Below the pieces are notes generated by a model. It saw only the letters and a list, made by a program, of their open reading frames with translations, made no database searches and was not told where the DNA came from. Source: Trichosporon coremiiforme (taxonomy: Eukaryota > Basidiomycota > Tremellomycetes > Trichosporonales > Trichosporonaceae). From it: 64,000 nt of DNA. The DNA is taken from positions 31,128-95,127 of the forward strand of contig BCJJ01000002.1 of the NCBI GenBank assembly GCA_039545355.1, in the 5' to 3' direction. The position numbers and the translations under genes were made by a program. This document shows, piece by piece, positions 49,005 through 57,689 of this stretch (positions are counted from its first letter, which is position 1; each line of letters begins with the position of its first letter).

Positions 49005-50804
49005 TCACCTCTCGCTTGTGTAGAACGGCACATAGCGCCTGCACAGCTCGCGCCCGATTCTGCGCCTCTCGGCAATAGCACCTCCGCGACCCTCCATCAC
49101 GGTCTTGTTCTCCGCCGCCCTCCTACTCAGATTCGGCAGTGCATGCTCGAGCGTGCCGTACACTGCACTCTTGCACACGACGGGAAGACCGTCCTCAGTC
49201 TTGATGCTAGCCGCAGTCCGGTTGGTGAGGTTATCCTTCATGCCGTAGATCTGGGCGAAGGCAACGCGATTGGCGACGAAAGGGTCGATGAGCAGGCTGC
49301 CGTCCGGCTGCCTTGTACCCATGCCATAGTCCTCGAGGTACTTGATCGCGTTGTCGACGCTGACCTCGTTGTGCGTCGCGAAGATGACGGCGACGTCGGG
49401 CTTGCTCCCATCTTGCTGGCGCTCCTTGATGGCCTGCAGGCCGATGCGCATCGCCGCATCGTACGCCGCGTCCGTCTCCTCCTTCGTGTCCCAGACGGGA
49501 GGCGGGCCAGCGAAACCCTTCTCGGTCCACCGCGCACGCTCGTATGGCATGTACGCGCCCCGCACCTGCTTGAAGATGTACTTGTACCCGTCCCTCTGTG
49601 CGCGTTCGAACTGGCTCTTGAGCAGCGCCGTGTTACGCCGGAGATAGCCCTGCGTGCTCGCGCACACAATCGCGGGCCCCGTGCCAGAGTTGAACTCCCG
49701 CATCAGCTCCTCCGTCATCACGTCCACGGCCGGCTGGTACCAGCTCTGCTCCGCGTCGAGGATGATTCGCACGCCGTACTTCTGCCCCTGGCGCATGAAC
49801 TGGCGCAGCTCCTCGTACAGACCTTTCAAGGCCTTCCTGTCCTCGACGCTGAGGCCTTCGCCATGCATCAGGCGGTCGAAGTCACCGTCCTCCGGTACGC
49901 CGGGGTACGGAATAGCTCCCTTACGGTTGTGCACTATGTGCTCGCTGGCGCGAATCATGATCTGCGGGTCAGGGAGGAGCCCGCTGACCTTGGTTCGCAC
50001 CCAGCAGCGCGTGTCCCCGGCCTCAGCGGCCAAGGCGGACGAATGCTGCAGCCCAAACACGCCGACCTTGCGGATTGCATCCAGCGTGCCCTCGACGCAC
50101 TCCCGAATCGTCGCGTGAGAAAGCACGCTGTCATAATTCTCCGCCTCGACGTTGTACGCGGTCAGTACGCCGACGTGCTCGGCCCGCAGTGGCGCCCACA
50201 CGTTTTGTGCCGCGAGGCGCGGCGTCTCCTCGCCGAAGAACTGGCGGAAGAAGGTCCGGCGCGCAAAGTCGTCCACGAAGTAGCCGAGCACAGGGACTTG
50301 CCGCAGCGTTCGGAAGAGGGGCTCAGACCATTCGATCAGGAGCGGAGAGGAGCAGAACGCGTACACGCTGGGTTCGTCAGGGGAGTAATGGTTGGGGACT
50401 CACATCCACCCGGACACGAGTTTGGAGAGAGGAACGCGTGACAGCGCGTCGACATCGGCAGGGTTCGGCCGGCCTAGCATGGAGTCGTTCTTCCCATCGT
50501 CGCCGGAGAGGAAGTATGCGAGACCAGCCAGGGCCAGTGCACCGCCCGCTGCTCCCTTGACGAGGCGAGGGTGGTCGCGGGCGTGGGCGCGGGCGTTGTC
50601 CCAGTGTGGGCGAAGTCTGGCGAGAGCATCCTTGACCGTCTCAGCCGGAGCTGGTGTAGACGTGGTATGGGCTGCAGCGTCTGCTGGAGCATCGGAACGC
50701 GGCGAGCTCTTAGGACTAGCGAGCCAGACTGTGGTATGAAGCTGCAGCCGAGATCGCGCTCGGAAGGTCGCGAGATGGTTCGGTCGAATGCTGCGAAGCA
50801 TCAT
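49005..50804 (-). CDS. put1: proline dehydrogenase (PUT1/PrnD type)
   Basis: Predicted 587-residue FAD-dependent mitochondrial enzyme that oxidises proline to P5C. Two exons: 50404-50804 and 49005-50367. The 36-bp intron (GTGAGT...CTGACGAACCCAG) joins KLVSGW to IVYAFCSSPLLIEW in frame. Exon 1 starts MMLRSIRPNHLATFRARSRL, an Arg-rich presequence, and contains a short hydrophobic stretch (GGALALAGLAYFL). The barrel has DAEQSWYQPAVDVM, YKYIFKQVRGAYMPYER and VIFATHNEVSVDNA, typical of the family, and ends near GTLEHALPNLSRR. It is the first gene of the proline cluster and divergent from the RidA-family gene, with 339 bp between the two start codons. Confidence 0.94.
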
Positions 50805-51071
50805 GTTGTGCGGTGGTTGCTCCTCTCACGCGCATGGAGCATATAAAGCCCCGACCGAGAGAACTCGACGCCTGAGTTTGCCGGGTGGCAAGGGCAAGAT
50901 GCCGAGCCGATAAGAGGGCAAGGTGGGCACGATGCCGATGTTCTCCTTATCGCGGAGAAGACCGGTTCCCTTTCACAGCTCGCTATGCATTGCAGGCAAC
51001 GACCGGCCCCACTCCGGATCCACTGGATGGCTTCCTCGTGTATGCATAATTTGCGGCTTATCAGCAGGCTC

Positions 51072-51078
51072 TATATAA
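51072..51078 (+). promoter_or_regulatory. TATA box of ridA-like gene
   Basis: TATATAA 66 bp before the split ATG. Confidence 0.6.
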
Positions 51079-51143
51079 CTGGAGAAGTCGTAGTTGGAGC
51101 CAACCCAACAGCACGGAATTCTTCGGCCACCACGACACCAATC

Positions 51144-51574
51144 AGTAAGTCGCGGTTCCTCCGTTCCTGACCCCAGTGACCCTCGCCCGCACGACCATCA
51201 CCGGCATTGCCCCTTCGCGCGCGCCAAAGACAGTCGGCCCCTACGTGCACGCAACCGTTCACGAGAACACAGTGTACAGCACGTGCATCCTCCCGATCGA
51301 CCCCAAGTCCGGCCAGCTCGTTGGCGACGCGGCCGAGGAACGTTTCCGTCGCATCTACCAGAATCTGTCCGTCGTGCTCGAGGAGGCTGGCTCTTCGCCC
51401 CAGCGTATCCTGAAGCAGACCCTATACCTCACCGACTTGGCTGACTTTGACGCTTTCAACAAGCTCACTGTTGAGTTCCTTGGCGACCACCGCCCCGCGC
51501 GCGCCACGGTTAAGGTGCTTGGCCTGCCGCTCGAGGCGCCCTGTGGTCTTGAAGTCATTGCCGCTCGTAACTAG
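51144..51574 (+). CDS. RidA/YjgF/YER057c-family enamine/imine deaminase
   Basis: Predicted 132-residue protein that hydrolyses reactive enamine/imine intermediates from PLP enzymes; family members act in cytosol or mitochondria. It contains APKTVGPYVHATVHENTVYS, QNLSVVLEEAGSSPQRILKQT and ARATVKVLGLPLEAPCGLEV, the conserved RidA blocks. The start codon is divided: A at 51144 is the last base of exon 1, then a 32-bp intron (51145-51176, GTAAGT, CTGACCCCAG), then TG at 51177. No other ATG occurs between the TATA box and this point, and the unspliced exon 2 has no in-frame ATG near its start. It is divergent from put1, suggesting shared regulation or a role in handling imine products such as pyrroline compounds; this is inference. 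Confidence 0.88.
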
Positions 51575-51914
51575 TTGTGTTATAGAGATTGAATGAGCGA
51601 ATGCATATGACGTGAATCCTACGCCTGAGAATGACGGACACTGCTATGCATAGACCACGTTAGACGCGACGCACATGCCATGCATGAAGATGGCCATGCA
51701 ATCTCCACAGGAGTCGCTGGTGGCACGTGGTGGTGAGAAGCGGGCTCGGAGAACATCGGCAAGGTAGTGCTGAGAAGCGCATGGTCATTAAAGGTGGGGT
51801 CATTGGTTGTCATGTAGGATGCAGAGACTAGGACTGGACTTGGCTTCTTTCGAGTGGAGTCATCTGGACACTTCCTGAGAACCATGCATTTCGGAAACTA
51901 CAACTCATTGCAAC
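51575..51914. other. convergent intergenic
   Basis: Nothing recognised between the RidA and alcohol dehydrogenase stops. Confidence 0.35.
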
Positions 51915-53049
51915 CTAAGCGCCGGGAATGGGCACGTCGTCGGCGTAGAACACCGTCTTCCCAATCTTGCCCTTGTCAAACAGCTCATAGTACTCAGCGT
52001 ACTGGTCAAACCGGATCCTGTGCTGGATGAACGCGTCAAAAAGCTCCTTGTTCTGCTGCAGCACCTTAAGCGCACCGGGGAAGAACCTGCGCACAGAGCA
52101 TCTGCCAAACTGCAAGCGGGCATTCTTGGCATAAAGCGCCTCTCCATGCAGCTCGAGGGGCTTCATGTGCATGCCAATAGAGCTCACAGCGCCGAAAGGC
52201 CGCACGAGCTCGAGAGCGGTGTGTAGCGCAGGCGTGTTCCCGACGAGCTCGAGGACGACGTCGGCTCCGCGGCCGTCCGTCGTTTTGGCCAGGGTGGCGC
52301 GGAGTTCGTCGAGAGGAAGCGCGATCGCCCCGTGCTTCGCAGCCTGGGCGCGGCGTTCCTCGGAGGGATCGGTCGCGTACACAGTCTTGAACATGCTCTT
52401 CGCGCTCGAGACGCAGCAGAGCCCCACCGGCCCGCAGCCGAGCACGACGGCGATGGCGTCGATCGGCTCGTTCATGTCCCGGTCATCGTCCTCGTCCAGC
52501 AGCCGGCGGCCGTGATAGGCACACGAGTAGGCTGTGGGCAGAATGTCGCCGAGCAGCAGCATGGCTTCCTCGTTCATGCCCTCAGGGACTGGGAAGAGCG
52601 AACTGTCGGCGAGAGGCTGCCGGACGTACTCTGCCTGGCACCCGTTCAGAGCCTCGCACCCGTACCCTTCGGACTGTGCGCAGCGCGCAGTGTACCCCTT
52701 GTCGCAGTAGAAGCAGGAGCCACAGTTGCTCGCGAACGGCGCGGCGACGATGTCACCGACCCTGAAGTTCTTGATCGACTCGCCGACGCATACCACCTCG
52801 CCGACCACCTCGTGCCCGATGACGTATCCCTGGGTCGGGTCTGTGCCGCGGTAGATGTGTAGGTCGGAGCCTGAGGTCAGTTTGGCTAGGAGAAGGATGC
52901 TCACCGCACAAGCCGGAAACGCGGGTCTTGAGAATCACGTCGGTCGGTTGCTCGATCTGGGGAACGGGAACGTCCTCCAGCTGCAGGTTGTACTTGCCCC
53001 GCGCCATGATCGCCTTCATCGTGGCGGGGAGGGGTGTGTCGATGGTCAT
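51915..53049 (-). CDS. zinc-type alcohol dehydrogenase (MDR family)
   Basis: Predicted 366-residue NAD(P)-dependent medium-chain dehydrogenase. Two exons, 52905-53049 and 51915-52870, with a 34-bp intron (GTGAGC...CTGACCTCAG) restoring VSGLCGSDLHIYRGTDP. Catalytic zinc ligands lie in GLCGSD and GHEVVGEV. The structural zinc loop is NCGSCFYCDKGYTARC, with all four Cys present. The nucleotide-binding region is IAVVLGCGPVGLCCVSSAKSM, followed by TDPSEER. It resembles glutathione-independent formaldehyde dehydrogenase-like or sorbitol dehydrogenase-like fungal proteins; the substrate is unknown. The end, VFYADDVPIPGA, is complete. Confidence 0.88.
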
Positions 53050-53580
53050 TGAGTGTCTGGTGGTTTGTCGGGGTATGGTGGCATGTTGTTCAGCTGCTGT
53101 TCATGAATCGCTACTTGTACCTTCTCCCATTATTGCAGCGCGCTGAGGATGTATCTGGAGCAGCGCCCGGTTTGCCGATGGCAACGGCATGGACCGGAAA
53201 GTGGAACTCGGCGACTAAATCAGCTGATAAGGAATCGACCGGAAAAGTCGGGAAGAAAGGGCGGAGGTGGGATCTGGTGGGCAAAGCGACGCTTATCTAC
53301 GCAGCCTGACCAAAGCACACTACCGGGCTTTGTTCCGCCCGCCCAGGCTCGTAGAGTCGGTAGGGCGGCAATTCGAGGATGTGGGCAGCAGCGGGGTCGG
53401 CCGAAGTGGCACTCCACGAGTACACCAACCGACACAGCCTGCCTCACCATGGCGCTTGTTCTCACCCTTACTTCGTCCCACTATCACCATTCCTGATCAA
53501 GAACGCATGCATGACAGCTCAATCCCATCCGGTCGGCGCCCACGCCTCCCACATTCCAGCTGAAGCCCCGGAAACCATCA
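53050..53580. other. intergenic
   Basis: Promoter side of the alcohol dehydrogenase gene. No gene was recognised. Confidence 0.35.
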
Positions 53581-53693
53581 GGCGAGATGGCCGAGCGGTC
53601 TAAGGCGCTGTGTTAAGGTTCAAGGTCTCGGAGTTCCGAGGCCGATGTCCCCTCCGCAGTCTTCGGACGTGGGTTCGAATCCCACTCTCGTCA
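53581..53693 (+). tRNA. tRNA-Leu(AAG)
   Basis: Same exons as the other Leu(AAG) genes; intron about 35 nt. Confidence 0.95.
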
Positions 53694-53729
53694 AGAGGGC
53701 ATTCGGTTGCCTCCTTACGCCTCCTTTTT
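53694..53729 (+). terminator. tRNA-Leu 3' trailer hairpin and terminator, copy 5
   Basis: GGGCA/TGCCT stem (one G-U) with a TTCGGT loop, CCTTACGCC, TCC and T5. Confidence 0.6.
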
Positions 53730-54039
53730 CTGCGGGATGGGGTGCACGGGGGCATCGAGTGAAGGATGAGATGTGGTTGGTCCATCCACCATTGGGGCAG
53801 GACATGGCTCTGAGTGTTGGCTGCTGCGCTGCCACGGCTCGTAAGCAACTACCGGCAGTCGCACTCATGAGAGAGACTGTAGGGCATAGGCATTGCACTG
53901 CCGAGTGCAGAAACCGGCTGCGTACCATAACCGCTTAGGCTCCGACAGTACCCGGCTCATGAGGCATCAGAGAGGAGACGTTTTCATCATTGCTGGCCTT
54001 GGTCCCGCCTGCTCTCTCACCTATGTGGACCATTTCCCA
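53730..54039. other. intergenic
   Basis: Nothing recognised. Confidence 0.3.
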
Positions 54040-54109
54040 TGTTGGAATTAGCATATAAACAATTCAGCCGCCTAATAGTAATTAATTCCCGTTTTGCCAT
54101 ATCCCAACA
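54040..54109 (-). mobile_element. 70-bp mini-element, copy 2
   Basis: Reverse-oriented copy of 39454-39523 (TGTTGGGATATGG...CTAATTCCAACA on the minus strand). It is flanked by TTCCCA at 54034-54039 and 54110-54115. It lies 58 bp upstream of tRNA-Phe. Confidence 0.7.
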
Positions 54110-54166
54110 TTCCCATCGTTGGGGCCAGCGGCGATCACCGCTTCGCCGCTGAGTGAATGTGATCCC

Positions 54167-54245
54167 GGGATGATAGCTCAGTTGGGAGAGCGCGAGAGTG
54201 AAGCTTCAGTTCTTGAGGTCGGGCGTTCGATCCGCCCTCGTCCCA
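54167..54245 (+). tRNA. tRNA-Phe(GAA)
   Basis: Identical to the copy at 37344, including the short intron. The trailer contains GCTC-TTCG-GAGC and then T8. Confidence 0.92.
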
Positions 54246-54626
54246 CACATGGTCTTCCAGGCTCTTCGGAGCTTAGGAAATGGTTTTTTTTGGAATTTTA
54301 CGGAATGCGTAGGATCCTACTTGGGCCCTGAGCCACTTCTCGATTGGACCAGAGTCATGACCCGTCTGCTCTGCCTGACCTTGACCAGTTTGCCGATCTT
54401 CCGCTAGCAGTAAGTACAGCAGTGTGCGTTAGAATGCTTCGAGGTCAGCATAATGCATAGAGACGAGGTGTTTCGCGTGGACCCGATAATCCTGGAAAAG
54501 AATCCCAGTGCCACACTCATCCTCCACTCAAGAAACTTCCATCCGACTTGCGTCCTTCGTCTTTCAACCTTCCTCCGGCTCCCACAACCCTTCCGCATGC
54601 ATACAGCCTTCGCAGAGGCTTCAAAA

Positions 54627-54732
54627 AGGTCACGACGGGGATCGAACCCGCAATCTCCTGATACACGTCTTCTGGGGTACTCGAAAGAACCTTGAGTCGT
54701 AGTCAGACGCCTTGCCATTGGGCCACGCGACC
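54627..54732 (-). tRNA. tRNA-Arg(ACG)
   Basis: Acceptor GGTCGCG/CGTGACC, D arm with CCCAATGG, anticodon stem TCTGA/TCAGG and loop CT-ACG-A with an intron of about 33 nt. The T arm has GCGGG/CCCGT. T5 follows directly. Confidence 0.9.
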
Positions 54733-55212
54733 GATGGGAGTTGGGAGAGAGGGAGGGATGGAGTAGGGCTGGGGCTGGTGCGAGTGCACATGGACGTACC
54801 AGGGATGTAGGAGCATGAGAGGTGAAGGGGAAGCTGGTAGGTGGGAGGCGGAGGGGAGAAGGATAAGGAGATGAAGATGAAGATTTGGCAGATGTGGATT
54901 GGTCGCGAGGCGCCACATCCTGTCGTCGCCCTGGGGTACGCATCTCAAGTCTCTCTTTCTTCAGAGCTCCACCACATCGACACTATGAGTTGTTTAGAGG
55001 ACAGATAGACAGAAATGGCAGGGCTGAGTACGTATACGTACACGTAATGACGAAGTTGCAGTGACTCGGCGAAGCCACACTTCTGACCAAGCCCTCTGCA
55101 TCGCTAATCCTCTTCTCCCGCACTCTCCAGCAATTCCCGCCTCCTTTCCACACTCCGTCAACCTTTTGCATTCCCCTCGGGGCTTCTTTCGGAGGTCGTA
55201 GAGCCAAAAAAG
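54733..55212. other. intergenic
   Basis: Purine-rich GGGAG/GAAGGGG sequence; no gene was recognised. Confidence 0.35.
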
Positions 55213-55325
55213 TCTCACCACTGTGAGTCGAACACAGGACCTGCGGATGAAATCGCCTTGTCAGGCGGCTTTGGAAGGATGTTACCAGTTACAGTCCGAC
55301 GCTCTACCAACTGAGCTATGGTGAG
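55213..55325 (-). tRNA. tRNA-Tyr(GTA)
   Basis: Acceptor CTCACCA/TGGTGAG with A73, anticodon stem TCGGA/TCCGC and loop CT-GTA-A with an intron of about 40 nt. A T6 run starts one base after the 3' end. Confidence 0.93.
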
Positions 55326-55643
55326 GAGCTACGACGTGGTAGGCGCAGCCTGGGTCGTGAGCGGCGTCGGCGCAGGGCGTCGGACATCTGACATCGTGCC
55401 AGCGGGTCCTAGTACCCCGTGTCTCGGCCAGGGCGTCACCGCCTTCTCCTGCTCGCTCGAGAGTCAATGTCTTCGGAGGAGGCTGTCAGTCGGGGGAAGG
55501 TCAGTGAAGCAGGGGGTCACGGAGGACTAACCAGAAGGGGACCAGGGATGTAGAGCGACTAGCTGCGCTCACCGTCGCGCTCACCGACACTCGCCCCCTG
55601 CCGCCCGCCGCCGTCCCTTTCCTCCCGGAGTTCCGACATCCCC

Positions 55644-55742
55644 GGCGAGATGGCCGAGCGGTCTAAGGCGCTGTGTTAAGGTGAGCTCAAGGGCATTCAT
55701 CTCCGCAGTCTTCGGACGTGGGTTCGAATCCCACTCTCGTCA
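55644..55742 (+). tRNA. tRNA-Leu(AAG)
   Basis: Same exons as the other Leu(AAG) genes, with the shortest intron of the set (about 21 nt). Confidence 0.95.
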
Positions 55743-55779
55743 GTCGGGTGCGCGAGCACTCCCTATGCCAATACTTTTT
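55743..55779 (+). terminator. tRNA-Leu 3' trailer hairpin and terminator, copy 6
   Basis: GGGTGC/GCACTC stem (one G-U) with a GCGA loop, then CCTATGCC (variant box), AATAC and T5. Confidence 0.6.
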
Positions 55780-56259
55780 CTCAACGACAAAGTCATCGTG
55801 TGGTGATTTGGCAGATGGTGGATTGGGTGGTGGTAATTTCTGTGTGAGAGGCAATGGAGCCCCGCATTACGCCCCTGCACGTGTTCCTGGGAAGAGTGAG
55901 TCACCTCGTTTTCGCCGGCCTCACTTCCGAGCTCCTGCCGTATAAAAGAGTTCCAGCAAAGCCGTGTTCACGTCAGAATTCCCATCGCGTCGACGTGTCA
56001 GTGTAATCGGTGTGATCGCGTAGTCAGCACCTCTTTCCCTCCAATCGAATGATCGAATGAGAACGAAACAAGTGCGACGTGCAGCTGATAAAAGCGTGGG
56101 AGAATACCTTCCTCTTTGGGCAATTCTAGATTCGAGGTTCAGGCACGGTCCAGAAAGACCCGCGGCTAAGGGGCTGAGGATTGATAATCGCTCCCAGCGA
56201 TGACATGCCGCAGTCGCCGCGGACTTGATATCGATGACGACAGGTGCCTTCGCCGATGG
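55780..56259. other. intergenic upstream of pirin
   Basis: No gene was recognised. Confidence 0.35.
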
Positions 56260-56267
56260 TATATAAA
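56260..56267 (+). promoter_or_regulatory. TATA box of pirin gene
   Basis: TATATAAA, about 390 bp upstream of the first ATG, so the transcript has a long leader. Confidence 0.6.
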
Positions 56268-56329
56268 GCGCTGGCTCGGAGGGATCTTCGTTTCCCATCA
56301 ACTCTTCAAACAACATCCGCTCTCAGTAG

Positions 56330-56647
56330 CTAGCACATCTCTGCTCGCTACTCATCGAACTCAAGAACAACAACAAACTCGCTCCCCTTAGCTACAAGCT
56401 CGTAGCTCAGCTCACTCAGCTCGCAACTCGCACTCGTCCAACGAGTGCAGCTACCATTCCCCGCTTCCTCAGCGCGCTCGCGCTCGCCTTTGTGGCTCTC
56501 GCAGTCGCCATTCTGACTCCCCGTCTTCCCTTCTTCCGCGCCGCTAGGCCGCTTGCCACCACTACCCCGGTCTACACCCTCAAGACCTTCCTCTCCACCA
56601 CCCCCGTCTCAACTCCCACTGCCACGCTCAAGACCAACGCCCGCTCG
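56330..56647 (+). other. in-frame AUG-less extension upstream of pirin
   Basis: From the TAG ending at 56329 to the pirin ATG the frame is open for 318 nt and lacks ATG. No ATG occurs in any frame between the TATA box and 56648. The last 70 codons look like protein: IPRFLSALALAFVALAVAIL followed by PRLPFFRAARPL and a Thr/Ser-rich stretch, like an N-terminal signal anchor or mitochondrial presequence. A near-cognate start such as ACG at 56441 is possible. Confidence 0.4.
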
Positions 56648-57475
56648 ATGTCGTCCAACGTGTCTTTCCAGTTCCGCCCCTCCGAAACCCGCGGCGGGGC
56701 CGACCACGGCTGGCTGAAAACGTTGCACACCTTCTCCTTCGCATCTTACTACGACCCCCGTTTTGAATCCTTCGGCTCGCTCCGCGTCATAAACGAGGAC
56801 CGCGTGGAGCCGGGAACCGGGTTCCCGACGCACCCGCACCGCGAGGCTGAGATCTTCTCCTACATCCTTGGTGGTACTCTGGCACACAAGGATTCCATGG
56901 GCAACGTCGAGGGCATGACCCGCGGCGATGTGCAGATGACCTCTGGCGGCACGGGCATCAGGCACTCAGAGTACAACGGGGGCAAGGACGAGGTGCACTT
57001 CCTCCAGATCTGGGCGCTGCCGAATGCCCGCAACCTGGCGCCGAAGTATTACGCGAGGCATTTCTCAGACGCTGAGAAGACCGACAAATGGGCGCACGTC
57101 GTCGCGCCCACGTCGTATCCTGGCGTAATCGACGAGCGCGACGCAAAGGGGCCCACGCCGATCCATGCCGACCTCCACTTCTTCGCGACCCTTCTTAGTC
57201 CCGGCAAGGAAGTGAAGAAGGAGGTGACCGACCGCAGCGACAACAAGCCGGGTGACAAGCTGGTCTATGTCCAGGTCGTCCAGAGCACCAAGTACAACAG
57301 TGGTCCCGCGCTCGCCGACGGCGCCCACATTGAAGTGACTCTGGGCGGACAGAGCCAGAAGCTCGGCGAGGGAGACGGCGTCTTCGTCCGTGGGGTTAAA
57401 TCTGCCGACGAGGTCACGGTTAAGAATGTAGGCGGCAGGGTCGCTGAGGTCGTCTTGTTCGAGATGGACAAGTGA
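56648..57475 (+). CDS. pirin-family protein
   Basis: Predicted 275-residue bicupin of the pirin family, found as nuclear cofactors or quercetinase-like dioxygenases. The first ATG gives MSSNVSFQFRPSETRGGADH. The N-terminal cupin has HTFSFASYYDPRFESFG, GFPTHPHREAEIFSYIL and TSGGTGIRHSEYN, which carry the expected metal ligands (His, His, Glu, His). ADLHFFATLLSPGKE and VFVRGV mark the C-terminal cupin. No intron. The frame continues upstream without a stop or ATG (see 56330-56647), so a longer targeted isoform may exist. It is convergent with the Zn2Cys6 gene at 57690. Confidence 0.9.
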   Translation: MSSNVSFQFRPSETRGGADHGWLKTLHTFSFASYYDPRFESFGSLRVINEDRVEPGTGFPTHPHREAEIFSYILGGTLAHKDSMGNVEGMTRGDVQMTSGGTGIRHSEYNGGKDEVHFLQIWALPNARNLAPKYYARHFSDAEKTDKWAHVVAPTSYPGVIDERDAKGPTPIHADLHFFATLLSPGKEVKKEVTDRSDNKPGDKLVYVQVVQSTKYNSGPALADGAHIEVTLGGQSQKLGEGDGVFVRGVKSADEVTVKNVGGRVAEVVLFEMDK

Positions 57476-57689
57476 CTCGACCCTGGGGTTTCATATACCA
57501 ACGACGACTTCTAGATCCCAGCTTCGACCTTAAGTTTATAGACATTTCAGTAGCCTGTGATATGTGCGACTTTTCATGCATGTACTATAGAATACAACTG
57601 TTGCTGTAACCGAGTCACCCCTGAGAAACCAAGAACTGATGAACGCCCCGCTCGCTGCTCGCTGCTCGCTGCGCGAGCGCGACGGCGGC

